Notes under the pieces: generated by a model
Told to the model about the DNA's origin: nothing
What the model saw: only the letters and a program-made list of their open reading frames with translations
Database searches by the model: none
Shown here: positions 24,748-33,615 of the stretch, one piece after another
Layout of the letters: every line of letters starts with the position of its first letter
How positions within the stretch are numbered: the first letter of the stretch is position 1
Program-made: the position numbers and the translations under genes
NCBI RefSeq assembly: GCF_001006285.1
Contig: NZ_LBBT01000219.1
Span: forward strand, 1-41,089
Source: Paraclostridium benzoelyticum
GTDB lineage: Bacteria > Bacillota > Clostridia > Peptostreptococcales > Peptostreptococcaceae
Length of the DNA stretch: 41,089 nucleotides
Reading direction: 5' to 3'

Positions 24748-25689
24748 ATGAAATGGGCAGAAATAACTATTAAGACAACAACTGAAGCAGTTGAAGCTAT
24801 AACAAATATATTATATGAACAAAATGTAGGTGGAGTATCTATAGAAGATCCTAAAGATTTTAAATTCCAAAAGAAACATGAATATGATTGGGATTTTGTT
24901 GAAGAAGAAATTTTTAATAGCGGGTATGATGGAGTTATAATAAAAACTTATATAACAGAAGAAAGAGATGTATCTGACGATATAAAATTAATAAAAGAAA
25001 AAATAGATGGACTTAAAGAATTCGGAATAGATGTAGGAGAAGCTATAGTTGAACTTTCTCAAGTAGATGAAGAAGATTGGGCAAATGAATGGAAAAACTA
25101 CTACAAGCCAACTAAAATAGGTGAGAAAATAGTAGTAAAGCCAACTTGGGAAGATTATGAAGCTAAAGATACTGATTTAATAATAGAATTAGATCCAGGA
25201 ATGGCATTTGGAACGGGTACACATGAAACTACAAGTATGTGTATAAGAGAATTAGAAAAGTATGTTAAACCAGAATCTAAAGTTTTTGATATAGGTTGTG
25301 GAAGTGGAATACTTTCAATAGCAGCAGCAAAATTAGGAGCTAAAGATGTATTAGCTGTTGATTTAGATGAAGTTGCTGTAAAAGTTTCAAAAGAAAATAT
25401 AGAGTTAAACAAAGTAGAAGGTAGTGTTAATGCACTTCACGGAAACTTAATGGAAGTTGTAAAGGATAAAGCGGATATAGTTGTAGCAAATATAATAGCG
25501 GATATAATAAAAATACTAGCAAAAGATATAAAGCAATTTATGAAAGATGATGCTGTATTTATATCTTCAGGAATAATACATGCTAAAGTAGATGAAGTTA
25601 AAGAAGCTTTAACTCAAAATGGACTTGAAATAGTACATGTAGAGTCTTTAGGTGAGTGGAACGCTATAGTATCTAAAATAGCAAAGTAG
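24748..25689 (+). CDS. prmA: ribosomal protein L11 methyltransferase
   Basis: SAM-dependent methyltransferase of 313 aa that methylates ribosomal protein L11. It has an N-terminal substrate-recognition domain (about 1-110), then the PrmA-type signature DPGMAFGTGTHETT (149-162), the SAM site DIGCGSGILS (181-190) and VVANIIADI as the catalytic motif. The start ATG follows AAAGGAGCG. It heads the conserved run prmA-rsmE-mtaB; in many Clostridia it lies directly after dnaJ, but here the upstream genes are DUF4003-like, GNAT and the glycan locus. Confidence 0.95.
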   Translation: MKWAEITIKTTTEAVEAITNILYEQNVGGVSIEDPKDFKFQKKHEYDWDFVEEEIFNSGYDGVIIKTYITEERDVSDDIKLIKEKIDGLKEFGIDVGEAIVELSQVDEEDWANEWKNYYKPTKIGEKIVVKPTWEDYEAKDTDLIIELDPGMAFGTGTHETTSMCIRELEKYVKPESKVFDIGCGSGILSIAAAKLGAKDVLAVDLDEVAVKVSKENIELNKVEGSVNALHGNLMEVVKDKADIVVANIIADIIKILAKDIKQFMKDDAVFISSGIIHAKVDEVKEALTQNGLEIVHVESLGEWNAIVSKIAK

Positions 25690-25698
25690 GTGAATTGC

Positions 25699-26451
25699 AT
25701 GGATAGATTTTTTGTAGGAAAGAAAAATATAAACCTTGAAAATAAGACATGTATTATAGAAGGTGAAGATGTAAAACATATTTCTAAAGTTTTAAGATGT
25801 AGAATTGGAGAAGAACTAGAAGTATGTGATAATGACAACAATGAATACATATGTGAAATAACTAATATAGATAAGTCTCAAGTTGAACTTAATATAGTAG
25901 AGGTTGTAGACATAAAAAGAGAGTCTGATTTGAAAATAAAAGTATATCAAGGCCTTCCAAAAGGACCTAAGATGGAAATGATACTTCAAAAGTTAACTGA
26001 AGTTGGAGTAGACGAGATAATTCTAGTTCAGACGAAGAGAACTGTTGTTAAAGTTGATGATAAAAAAGAAGACAAGAAAATCGAAAGATGGGAAAGAATA
26101 ATATATGAAGCTGCAAAGCAAAGTAAGCGTGGAAAAATTCCAAAATTAAGAGGAGTTTTAAGCTTTAAGGAAGCACTAGCTGATATGAAAGAAAATGACT
26201 TTAATATAGCTCCATATGAAAATGAAAGAACAAAATCGATTAAACAAGCTATAAAAGGTGTAGATATAAAAAATATAGGTATTTTCGTAGGACCAGAAGG
26301 CGGATTTGAAGATACTGAAATTAAAGCTATAGAAGAAATAGGTGGACAATCAGTGTCTCTTGGGCCTAGAATTCTAAGAACTGAAACAGCATCGCTTGTT
26401 GCATCATCTATAGTATTATACGAATTAAGTGACTTAGGAGGAAATGATTAG
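25699..26451 (+). CDS. rsmE: 16S rRNA m3U1498 methyltransferase
   Basis: SPOUT-class RNA methyltransferase of 250 aa that modifies U1498 of 16S rRNA. An N-terminal PUA-like domain (about 1-70) is followed by the knotted SAM-binding domain with IFVGPEGGFEDTE and the C-terminal LGPRILRTETAS, both diagnostic. The start ATG at 25699 is 5 bases after TAGGTGA; a GTG at 25690 immediately follows the prmA stop but lies in that site. Its stop lies right next to the mtaB start. Confidence 0.94.
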   Translation: MDRFFVGKKNINLENKTCIIEGEDVKHISKVLRCRIGEELEVCDNDNNEYICEITNIDKSQVELNIVEVVDIKRESDLKIKVYQGLPKGPKMEMILQKLTEVGVDEIILVQTKRTVVKVDDKKEDKKIERWERIIYEAAKQSKRGKIPKLRGVLSFKEALADMKENDFNIAPYENERTKSIKQAIKGVDIKNIGIFVGPEGGFEDTEIKAIEEIGGQSVSLGPRILRTETASLVASSIVLYELSDLGGND

Positions 26452-26452
26452 A

Positions 26453-27754
26453 GTGAAAAAAGTAGCTTTTTATACTTTAGGATGTAAAGTAAATCAATAT
26501 GAAACAGAAGCTATGCTTGAGATGTTTAAAAAAGATGGATACACTCAAGTTGATAGTGAAGAATTTGCAGATGTTTATGTTATAAATACATGTACAGTAA
26601 CACATATGAGTGATAGAAAATCACGTCAATATATAAGAAGAATGAAAAAGAAAAATCCAGATGCTATAATAGCTGTTGTTGGATGCTACTCTCAAGTTTC
26701 TCCAGAAGAAATTTTAGAAATAGAAGAAGTAAATTTAGTTATGGGAACTAACGAGAGAAGACAAATAGTTGAAGAAATAAAAAAATTAGATGCATCTAAA
26801 AAAGCTAGTACAGTTGACGATATAATGAAAGTAAGAGCTTTTGAAGAAATTGAAATAAATCAAGCTAATGGAAGAACTAGAGCATTTATGAAAATTCAAG
26901 ATGGATGTGACAGATTCTGTTCTTACTGCATAATACCTTACGCAAGAGGTGGAAAAGTAAGAAGTAGAGATTTAGAGAGTGTAGTAAATGAAGCTAAGAA
27001 GTTAGCACATAATGGATACACAGAAATAGTTTTAACTGGGATACATGTTGCATCTTATGGAAAAGATGTAAAAGATGCTGAAGTTAATTTATTAAGTGTT
27101 ATAAAGGCTATAGATGAAATTGACGGAGTTAAGAGAATAAGATTAAGTTCGGTAGAACCTATATTAATGACTGATGAATTTATAGACACAGTTTCTAAAA
27201 TGCCAAAAGTATGTCCCCATTTCCATTTATCATTACAAAGTGGATGTGATGAAACATTAAAAAGAATGAATAGAAGATACACTACAGAAGAGTATAAGGA
27301 AATAGTTGATAAATTAAGAGAAAAGATGCCTGAAGTGGCAATAACTACAGATGTAATAGTTGGATTCCCAGGAGAAACTAATGATGAATTTAATAAAACA
27401 TATGAGTTTTTAAGTGATATAAAACTTTCTCAAATGCATGTGTTTAAATACTCTCCAAGAAAAGGAACACCAGCAGCAACTATGGAAAATCAAATAGATC
27501 CTCAAATGAAGCAACTAAGAAGTGATAAATTAATATCATTAAATAAAAAGAATTTTAGTGATTTTGCAACAAACTTTATAGGAGAAGAGTTTGAAGTACT
27601 ATTTGAACAGAATATAGAAGGCAAAAAATATGAAGGATTAACACCTAACTATATAAGAGTAGTAGTTGAAAGTGATGAAGATATACATGGTAAGATATTA
27701 AATACTAAAATATTACACGTAAAAGATGAATATGTAGAAGGAATTTTAGTATAA
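26453..27754 (+). CDS. mtaB: tRNA t6A37 methylthiotransferase
   Basis: Radical-SAM enzyme that converts t6A37 to ms2t6A37 in tRNA. The N-terminal UPF0004 domain supplies one Fe-S cluster (cysteines in TLGCKVN, INTCTVT and VVGCYSQ). The radical-SAM motif CDRFCSYC binds the second cluster, and a C-terminal TRAM domain follows. The GTG at 26453 gives the standard start KKVAFYTLGCKVNQ, with AGGAGG 11 bases upstream; an ATG at 26444 is only 2 bases from that site and overlaps rsmE, but cannot be excluded. Length about 433 aa is normal. Operon with prmA and rsmE. Confidence 0.93.
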   Translation: MKKVAFYTLGCKVNQYETEAMLEMFKKDGYTQVDSEEFADVYVINTCTVTHMSDRKSRQYIRRMKKKNPDAIIAVVGCYSQVSPEEILEIEEVNLVMGTNERRQIVEEIKKLDASKKASTVDDIMKVRAFEEIEINQANGRTRAFMKIQDGCDRFCSYCIIPYARGGKVRSRDLESVVNEAKKLAHNGYTEIVLTGIHVASYGKDVKDAEVNLLSVIKAIDEIDGVKRIRLSSVEPILMTDEFIDTVSKMPKVCPHFHLSLQSGCDETLKRMNRRYTTEEYKEIVDKLREKMPEVAITTDVIVGFPGETNDEFNKTYEFLSDIKLSQMHVFKYSPRKGTPAATMENQIDPQMKQLRSDKLISLNKKNFSDFATNFIGEEFEVLFEQNIEGKKYEGLTPNYIRVVVESDEDIHGKILNTKILHVKDEYVEGILV

Positions 27755-27795
27755 TATGTAGAAATAATAACTCTTAACAGATAGGAGGTGTAAAT

Positions 27796-28143
27796 ATGAG
27801 CTGTATATTTTGTAAAATTATAAATGGAGAAATACCATCAAATAAAGTTTATGAAGATGATAAAGTCTTAGCTTTTAATGATATAAATCCTGTTGCACCA
27901 TTACATGTTTTAGTTATACCTAAAAAGCACTATGAGTCAATAATAGACATAGGTGAAGAAAATATGGAAATAATTGCACATATTCATAAGGTTATTAATA
28001 AAATAGTTAAAGAAAAAGGATATGACAAAACTGGATTTAGAATAATAAATAACTGTGGAGATGATGGATGCCAAGAAGTTAAGCATATTCATTATCATGT
28101 GTTAGCAGGAAAAAAATTAGATTGGTATGATGCTGAGAAGTAA
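27796..28143 (+). CDS. HIT-family nucleotide hydrolase
   Basis: Histidine triad protein of 115 aa, like Hint/PKCI purine nucleoside phosphoramidases. The triad HIHYHVLAG is at residues 97-105, and an N-terminal Cys pair (C3, C6) precedes the family sequence KIINGEIPS. The start follows TAGGAGGTG. A HIT gene between mtaB and rpsU is standard in Clostridia. Confidence 0.93.
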   Translation: MSCIFCKIINGEIPSNKVYEDDKVLAFNDINPVAPLHVLVIPKKHYESIIDIGEENMEIIAHIHKVINKIVKEKGYDKTGFRIINNCGDDGCQEVKHIHYHVLAGKKLDWYDAEK

Positions 28144-28184
28144 TAGATAAATTAAACTTTTAGAGGTATTATTCATAAAAATAC

Positions 28185-28213
28185 TTGAAAAAAAAATAAG
28201 ATTAGTTTATAAT
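28185..28213 (+). promoter_or_regulatory. sigma-A promoter of rpsU-yqeY
   Basis: TTGAAA (28185-28190), a 17-base spacer, then TATAAT (28208-28213). Transcription should start near 28220, leaving a leader of about 85 bases before rpsU. Confidence 0.8.
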
Positions 28214-28219
28214 AAACAA

Positions 28220-28304
28220 AGTGTGAGGTTGTAATGCATATTATGCAGATATAATCGAGTTACAGTCCCAGCATAATTTGCGCTATCGGAGGGAGGGAAA
28301 AAGA
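28220..28304 (+). promoter_or_regulatory. structured rpsU leader
   Basis: The 85-base leader contains the palindrome TGCATATTATGCA (28235-28247). Its right half, TTATGC (28241-28246), can instead pair with GCATAA at 28271-28276, so two exclusive folds are possible. No T-run is present. It may be an autoregulatory leader acting on translation; this is inference only. Confidence 0.35.
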
Positions 28305-28484
28305 ATGTCAGAAGTAAGAGTAAGAGAAAACGAAACATTAGACAGCGCTTTAAGAAGATTTAAGCGTTCATGTGCTATGTCTGGCATAATGTCTGAAGTA
28401 AGAAAAAGAGAACACTATGATAAGCCAAGCGTAAGACGTAAGAAAAAAGCTGAAGCTGCAAGAAGAAAAAACGCTAAGAAATAA
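28305..28484 (+). CDS. rpsU: 30S ribosomal protein S21
   Basis: Basic ribosomal protein of 59 aa. The opening [20 protein letters not shown] and the lysine/arginine-rich tail are typical of S21 in Firmicutes. The start ATG at 28305 follows GGAGGGAGGG; an in-frame TTG at 28278 would add residues unlike the family and lacks a ribosome site. It has its own promoter and leader, and yqeY follows after 26 bases. Confidence 0.97.
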   Translation: MSEVRVRENETLDSALRRFKRSCAMSGIMSEVRKREHYDKPSVRRKKKAEAARRKNAKK

Positions 28485-28510
28485 TTTTTGTAGATAAGAG
28501 GTGAAGGGAT

Positions 28511-28954
28511 ATGTCCCTTAAAGCAAAGTTACAAGAAGACTTAAAACTTGCTATGAAAAACAAAGATACAGTAAAAAAATCTGTTGTTACATTAATAAGA
28601 GCTGAAATCAAGCAGCGTGAAGTTGACACTAGAACAGAACTTGGTGATGACGAAATTATAGACGTAATAACAAAACAGTTAAAGCAACGTAGAGATGCGA
28701 AAACTGAATTTGCAAAAGCATCAAGAGACGATTTAGTTCAAGAGGCCGAAGCTGAGATTGAAGTATTAATGGAATACCTACCTCAACAGCTGAGCAAAGA
28801 AGAATTAAATGAGATAGTCAAAGATACTATATCTGAAGTAGGAGCTACTTCTATGAAAGATATGGGAAAAATCATGGCAGCTATAAAACCGAAAACAAAA
28901 GGTAGAGCTGACGGAAAAATGATAAATGAGTTAGTTAAATCTAACTTACAATAG
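28511..28954 (+). CDS. yqeY: GatB/YqeY-domain protein
   Basis: Protein of 147 aa, entirely the YqeY domain (also found as the tail of GatB). Typical sequences are LKEDLKLAMKNKD-like at the start and KDMGKIMAAIKPKTKGRADG near the end. It is thought to bind tRNA, but its exact function is not established. It forms a two-gene unit with rpsU, closed by a strong terminator. Confidence 0.93.
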   Translation: MSLKAKLQEDLKLAMKNKDTVKKSVVTLIRAEIKQREVDTRTELGDDEIIDVITKQLKQRRDAKTEFAKASRDDLVQEAEAEIEVLMEYLPQQLSKEELNEIVKDTISEVGATSMKDMGKIMAAIKPKTKGRADGKMINELVKSNLQ

Positions 28955-28959
28955 ATAGA

Positions 28960-28989
28960 AAAACCTAGAGCTAATGCTCTAGGTTTTTT
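28960..28989 (+). terminator. terminator after yqeY
   Basis: AAAACCTAGAGC (28960-28971) pairs perfectly with GCTCTAGGTTTT (28976-28987) around TAAT, followed by more T. Confidence 0.93.
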
Positions 28990-29087
28990 GCTTTTAATTT
29001 TATAATCTTTGTCCAAAAAATTGTAATAATATTATTTTAGATAACATATTTATAAACTAAATAGAGGATAAAGAGAGGGTGAATTCA

Positions 29088-29585
29088 TTGATCATATCTA
29101 CAAAAGAAATAAAAAAGTTTATAATAAGTGTTTTTATACCTATTATAGTTGGTTTTTCTAGTAGCTTTATATCTGAATTTTTAAGTCAGACAAATACAAG
29201 TACATATTATTCAAATTTAATAAAACCAGGTTTTTTCCCTCCGGGGTATGTATTTCCTATAGTGTGGACTATTTTGTATGTACTTATGGGTATCTCGGCT
29301 TATTTAATTTCTAAAAAAGGATTGAACACTCTTAAAGTAAGAGATGCAATGTTTTATTATTACTTACAATTAGGATTGAACTTTATATGGCCTATTTTAT
29401 TCTTTGGATTAGGGCTTAGATTCACAGCTTTGATAGTTATAGGACTTATGATAGTGATTGTATTAATTATGATAACTAAATTTGCTAAAATTGACAAAAG
29501 AGCAGCTTATATAAATTTACCATATTTAGCTTGGTTATTTTATGCATTCTTTTTAAATTACGTTATATGGTCAATAAATAGATAA
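29088..29585 (+). CDS. TspO/MBR-family membrane protein
   Basis: Five-helix membrane protein of about 165 aa in the TspO/MBR (translocator protein) family, which binds porphyrins and other hydrophobic ligands. The signature PGFFPPGYVFPIVWTILYVLMG after helix 1 is diagnostic in part, and the helix-5 WLFYAFFLNYVIW motif agrees. The start is uncertain: TTG at 29088 lies 5 bases after AGAGGGTGA, while GTG at 29079 would add three residues. It stands alone between two terminators and is not part of the usual conserved order, so it may be an insertion. Confidence 0.88.
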   Translation: MIISTKEIKKFIISVFIPIIVGFSSSFISEFLSQTNTSTYYSNLIKPGFFPPGYVFPIVWTILYVLMGISAYLISKKGLNTLKVRDAMFYYYLQLGLNFIWPILFFGLGLRFTALIVIGLMIVIVLIMITKFAKIDKRAAYINLPYLAWLFYAFFLNYVIWSINR

Positions 29586-29587
29586 AA

Positions 29588-29617
29588 ATAAAAGCCGGCT
29601 TGGCTTTATTTTTTTTG
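29588..29617 (+). terminator. terminator after tspO-like gene
   Basis: AAAGCC pairs with GGCTTT around a short loop, followed by a long T-tract. Confidence 0.8.
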
Positions 29618-29732
29618 AAATAAAAGTCTCAAAATGTATTAAAGGAACATACTATTATATTAAGGCTTAGAAACTAATACAAGTAATTAAAATAAAAAAA
29701 AGGACATAGAATATATTAAGGGGGTTATGAGT

Positions 29733-29969
29733 ATGATAGAAGTTCCTACTGATTTACAGGTAAATCAACCTACAGTTACTGTTTTGGGGAATACATTTAT
29801 GAGCATAGAAAACTACAAGTCCATATTAGAATACGATGTAAATTTAATTAAAATAAAAACAAAGTTAAATACCATAAAAATATGTGGGGAAAAGCTATAT
29901 TTAAAGCATATTACAGAGACGGAGATAGGAATAAAAGGAATTATATATAGTGTAGAATACACTACATAG
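29733..29969 (+). CDS. yqfC: sporulation protein YqfC
   Basis: Protein of 78 aa of the YabP/YqfC family, made in the mother cell during sporulation. The pattern VTVLGNTFMSIENYKSILEY and the tail are typical. The start ATG at 29733 is 8 bases after AAGGGGG; an ATG at 29727 is too close to that site. In Bacillus yqfCD is under sigma-E; here CATAGAAT at 29705-29712 loosely resembles a sigma-E -10, with a poor -35. yqfD follows after 13 bases. Confidence 0.9.
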   Translation: MIEVPTDLQVNQPTVTVLGNTFMSIENYKSILEYDVNLIKIKTKLNTIKICGEKLYLKHITETEIGIKGIIYSVEYTT

Positions 29970-29982
29970 GGGGGAATTACGC

Positions 29983-31287
29983 TTGATAAGTTATATTAGA
30001 GGTTACTATGTAGTAACGATAGAGGGTATAAATACAGAAAAATTTTTAAACATACTAATAAGAAATAAAGTTAATGTTTATGATGTAAAACGAATTTCAA
30101 ACACAAAAATTGAACTTAAGGTTGATAGGAAAAGTATGCGAACATTTAAAAGTATTTATAGAGGCAGTAAGTTTGAGGTTAAAATAAAGCAAAAAACAGG
30201 GTTGCCTTTTTTTGCTAGGCGTATATATAGATACAAAGGAATGTGGATTTGTGCTATACTTTCCTTGATTTTATTAATGAGTACATCGTTATTTGTAACA
30301 GATGTATACATAAAAGCTCCAGAGGGAATTGACAAAGTGCTTGTAAGGAAGGAACTTGAAAAAGCAGGTGTAAAGCCTGGTGTGTATAAAAAGGGCATAG
30401 ATAGAAAAGAAGTAAGAGATCAAATAATGGGAGAGTTCGGGGATATTGCCTATGTATCTATAAATGTAAAAGGAACTAATATATTTGTTACAGTGACGAA
30501 GAAAGATGAATCATTAGAAGAGAAAAAAGAAACTAATTATTGTAATATAATTGCTAAGAAAAATGGTATAATAGAGAAGGTAATACCAAGAAGTGGTAAA
30601 CAAGTTGCTAATGTAGGTGATATAGTAAGAAAAGGAGACGTCTTAGTATCGGGATCGAACACTAAATCTCTACCAGAAGTATGGGCAACTACATTTTACG
30701 AGTCAAAACAAAGTACAAATTACATAGACAAGGTTAAAACAAGAACTGGTAATAAAAAAACAGTATATACATTTAGCTTCTATGATAAAAAATATACATT
30801 AAGAAGAAATATAGACTTTAAAAATTACGAAATCGAAAACAAAGAACATGTTTTAAATATTGGAGACTATACTTTTCCTTTAAAAATAAAGTCTAGTATT
30901 TTCCATGAAGTAAATGTAAAAGAAGTTGAGAAAAATAAAGAAGAAGTAAAAGAAGATTTAAAACAAAAGGCTCTTAAAGAACTTGAGTACACTATCCCTG
31001 TGGATTCAAGATATAAAGATGTTAAACATCAATACAAAGTTAAAAAAGATAAATTAGAGTACATAGTAACTGTTACAACTTTAGAAAATATAGCTAAGGT
31101 ACACTCTTTAAGCAAATCGGAAGCTGAAGAATTAATTAGACAAGAAAGTAAGCCTAAAGAAGGTGAAGAAGAAGTACCTTCAAATCCAGATAAAAGACCT
31201 ATTAATGATATAAGAAATGAATTTAAGGATATAAATAAAGATAAAGATGCAAAAGATAAAGAAGAAGTTCAAACAAGGGATAACTAA
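29983..31287 (+). CDS. yqfD: sporulation protein YqfD
   Basis: Sporulation membrane protein of 434 aa. A soluble N-terminal region (1-80) precedes one transmembrane helix at about 86-106, then a large extracytoplasmic part and a very lysine/glutamate-rich C-terminal tail (about 395-434). Family wording includes YISINVKGTNIFVTVTK. The start is TTG at 29983, 7 bases after AGGGGGG. It is needed for efficient sporulation in Bacillus; its exact role is unknown. The yqfC-yqfD-phoH-ybeY order is standard. Confidence 0.92.
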   Translation: MISYIRGYYVVTIEGINTEKFLNILIRNKVNVYDVKRISNTKIELKVDRKSMRTFKSIYRGSKFEVKIKQKTGLPFFARRIYRYKGMWICAILSLILLMSTSLFVTDVYIKAPEGIDKVLVRKELEKAGVKPGVYKKGIDRKEVRDQIMGEFGDIAYVSINVKGTNIFVTVTKKDESLEEKKETNYCNIIAKKNGIIEKVIPRSGKQVANVGDIVRKGDVLVSGSNTKSLPEVWATTFYESKQSTNYIDKVKTRTGNKKTVYTFSFYDKKYTLRRNIDFKNYEIENKEHVLNIGDYTFPLKIKSSIFHEVNVKEVEKNKEEVKEDLKQKALKELEYTIPVDSRYKDVKHQYKVKKDKLEYIVTVTTLENIAKVHSLSKSEAEELIRQESKPKEGEEEVPSNPDKRPINDIRNEFKDINKDKDAKDKEEVQTRDN

Positions 31288-31299
31288 GGAGGATAAACG

Positions 31300-32301
31300 T
31301 TGATAGTACAAAAGAGTTTTGAAATAACAGATGATAAATTTGAAAGAGAACTATTTGGAAACTTTGACGAAAATATAAAAATAATAGAGAAGAGTTTAAA
31401 TGTAGATGTACTGTTAAGAGAAGGAAATATAGTTTTGATAGGTCAAAGTAAAAATGTAGAAAAAGCAATAGAATTTATAAATGAATTATATAAAAATTTT
31501 AAAATAGGTAAAACTTTAGATAAACAGAGTATTACTTATGCTATAGAGCTATTAAATGAAGGAAATAAAGATCAAATAGAAGAATTAGAAGATACTATAG
31601 CTGTAACAAAAAAAGGTAGAGAAGTTAAACCTAAAACAATAGGTCAAAAACATTATATAAACCTTATTAGAAATAACGATATAACACTTGGAGTTGGGCC
31701 GGCTGGAACAGGTAAAACATATCTTGCGGTAGCTATGGCGGTTAGAGCTTTTAAAAAAGATGAAATAAGTAGAATTATATTAACTAGACCGGCTGTTGAG
31801 GCAGGTGAAAGCTTAGGTTTTTTACCAGGAGATATGAAAGATAAAGTAGACCCTTATCTAAGACCTCTTTACGATGCATTATTTGATATGTTAGGCGATG
31901 AAAAATGTGCTAAGTATATTGAAAGAGGAATAATAGAAGTTGCTCCATTAGCTTTTATGAGAGGAAGAACTCTAGATAATGCATTCATAATTTTAGATGA
32001 AGCTCAAAATACAACTTCAGAGCAAATGAAGATGTTTTTAACTAGATTAGGTTTTGAATCAAAAGCTGTAGTTACTGGAGATCTAACACAAATAGATTTA
32101 CCAAATAAATATAAAAGTGGATTAATTCAAGCTATGGACGTTTTAAAAGATGTAGATGGAGTTGGTATAAACAAGTTTACAGAAAAAGATGTCGTTAGGC
32201 ATGAATTAGTACAAAGAATAATTAAAGCTTATGAAAAGTTTGATGAAGAACAAGAGTTAAATAAATTTAATGATGATAGAAACAAAAGAAATAGGAGATA
32301 A
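31300..32301 (+). CDS. phoH: PhoH-family ATPase
   Basis: Cytoplasmic ATPase of 333 aa. A KH-like N-terminal region (about 1-90) leads to Walker A GPAGTGKT at 133-140 and Walker B FIILDEAQNT. A link to RNA processing is suggested by the constant neighbour ybeY. The start is TTG at 31300, 5 bases after AAGGAGGA. It ends 3 bases before ybeY. Confidence 0.95.
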   Translation: MIVQKSFEITDDKFERELFGNFDENIKIIEKSLNVDVLLREGNIVLIGQSKNVEKAIEFINELYKNFKIGKTLDKQSITYAIELLNEGNKDQIEELEDTIAVTKKGREVKPKTIGQKHYINLIRNNDITLGVGPAGTGKTYLAVAMAVRAFKKDEISRIILTRPAVEAGESLGFLPGDMKDKVDPYLRPLYDALFDMLGDEKCAKYIERGIIEVAPLAFMRGRTLDNAFIILDEAQNTTSEQMKMFLTRLGFESKAVVTGDLTQIDLPNKYKSGLIQAMDVLKDVDGVGINKFTEKDVVRHELVQRIIKAYEKFDEEQELNKFNDDRNKRNRR

Positions 32302-32304
32302 ATT

Positions 32305-32763
32305 ATGGAAATTATATTAGACAATAGACAAGATAAAATAAAAGTAAGTGAAGACCTTTTAGGAAAAATCAATGATATAATCGTTGAAACATTATACTAC
32401 GAAGGTTATGATGACAATTATGAAGTAAGTTTATCTTTTGTTGATAATGAAGAAATTCATGAATTAAATAGAGAATATAGAGGTGTAGATAGAGCTACAG
32501 ATGTTTTATCTTTTCCACTTTTAACAGATGAATTTGATGTTGAAATAGAAGAAGAATCTTTAGGAGATATTGTTATATCTCTAGAAAGAGCTTTAGAACA
32601 AAGTGAAGAATATAATCATAGCTTTGAAAGAGAAGTATGCTTTTTAGTATGTCATAGTATGTTCCATTTATTAGGTTATGACCATGATACTGAAGAAAAT
32701 ACAAAGGATATGAGAAAAAGAGAAGAGGATGTACTAAACAAGCTTAATATAACAAGGGAGTAA
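32305..32763 (+). CDS. ybeY: endoribonuclease YbeY
   Basis: Zinc-dependent single-strand endoribonuclease of 152 aa, acting in 16S rRNA 3' maturation and ribosome quality control. The metal motif is H117-x3-H121-x5-H127 in CHSMFHLLGYDHD, preceded by RATDVLSFPL. The start follows AGGAGA. It is tightly packed between phoH and the dgkA fusion (4-base gap). Confidence 0.96.
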   Translation: MEIILDNRQDKIKVSEDLLGKINDIIVETLYYEGYDDNYEVSLSFVDNEEIHELNREYRGVDRATDVLSFPLLTDEFDVEIEEESLGDIVISLERALEQSEEYNHSFEREVCFLVCHSMFHLLGYDHDTEENTKDMRKREEDVLNKLNITRE

Positions 32764-32767
32764 ACTT

Positions 32768-33481
32768 ATGGGTAAAAAGAAAGGTAAACAAGGGATAATA
32801 AATGCCTTTAATGCAGCTATTGCTGGAATTTTATACACTTTCAAGCATGAAAGAAATATGAAAATACACTACTTTGTTGCAGCTTTAGTTCTTACAATTA
32901 GTTTGTTTTGTGAATTTAATAAATTTGAAATGATGCTATTATTATTTACAATAAGCTTAGTTGTAATATCAGAAATGTTTAATACAGCTATAGAAAAAAC
33001 TGTAGACATGATAACGGATACATATCACCCATTAGCTAAAATAGCAAAAGATGTTGCTGCTGGAGGAGTATTGATAGCGAGTTTAAATGCTTGTATAATT
33101 GGATACTTACTATTTTATGATAAACTAGAAACTGTAGGTGCATCTGTATTTTTTACAATAAGAAAATCGCCAATTCATGTTACTCTTATATGTATAGTTT
33201 TAGTTTTAATAGCAGTAGTAGTAGTGAAATCATTAACATCTACAGGAACTCCTCTACAAGGAGGAATGCCAAGTGGTCATTCGGCGCTTGCTTTTGCACT
33301 TGCTACACTTGTAACATTTATGACAGAAAGAGTGGTAGCATCTACACTTGCTTACTTAATGGCAGTTTTAGTTGCACAAAGTAGAATAGAAGGTAAAATA
33401 CATACTTTTTGGGAAACTGTAGCGGGGGCATTACTTGGAGTTTTGGTAGCTATGTTAGTTTTACAAATAGCTCAATATTAA
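32768..33481 (+). CDS. dgkA: diacylglycerol/undecaprenol kinase fused to PAP2 phosphatase domain
   Basis: Membrane protein of 237 aa with two parts. Residues 1-125 are a DgkA-type lipid kinase (E69, N72 and E76 in ISEMFNTAIEKTVDMI, and AKDVAAGGVL), which in Gram-positives phosphorylates undecaprenol. Residues 130-237 are a PAP2-type phosphatase segment with PSGH at 158-161 and SR-x5-H at 195-202. Kinase and phosphatase in one chain suggests interconversion of the lipid carrier and its phosphate, though the PAP2 part is short. Such fusions occur in Clostridia. The start follows GGGAG within the ybeY end. Confidence 0.9.
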   Translation: MGKKKGKQGIINAFNAAIAGILYTFKHERNMKIHYFVAALVLTISLFCEFNKFEMMLLLFTISLVVISEMFNTAIEKTVDMITDTYHPLAKIAKDVAAGGVLIASLNACIIGYLLFYDKLETVGASVFFTIRKSPIHVTLICIVLVLIAVVVVKSLTSTGTPLQGGMPSGHSALAFALATLVTFMTERVVASTLAYLMAVLVAQSRIEGKIHTFWETVAGALLGVLVAMLVLQIAQY

Positions 33482-33482
33482 A

Positions 33483-33511
33483 AGGTGGGAAAGTTATTCC
33501 CGCTTTTTTTT
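33483..33511 (+). terminator. terminator after dgkA
   Basis: GGTGGGAA pairs with TTCCCGC (one wobble) around AGTTA, followed by eight T. Confidence 0.85.
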
Positions 33512-33552
33512 GAAAGGAAATATAAATATACTTTTTTCTTTTTTTCTATTTT

Positions 33553-33560
33553 GGTATAAT
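33553..33560 (+). promoter_or_regulatory. extended -10 promoter of cdd-era
   Basis: TGGTATAAT is an extended -10, with only a T-rich stretch at the -35 position. It lies about 55 bases before the cdd start. Confidence 0.5.
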
Positions 33561-33615
33561 GTAATGTACTACTTAAAATATAATGTATAGGTGGTCTTTG
33601 ATGGAGGTTAATATA

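Noticed and set aside
33190..33384. Sense-strand frame of 64 codons within the dgkA fusion
   Set aside because: Out of frame with a well-supported gene, no ribosome site, serine-rich low-information translation.
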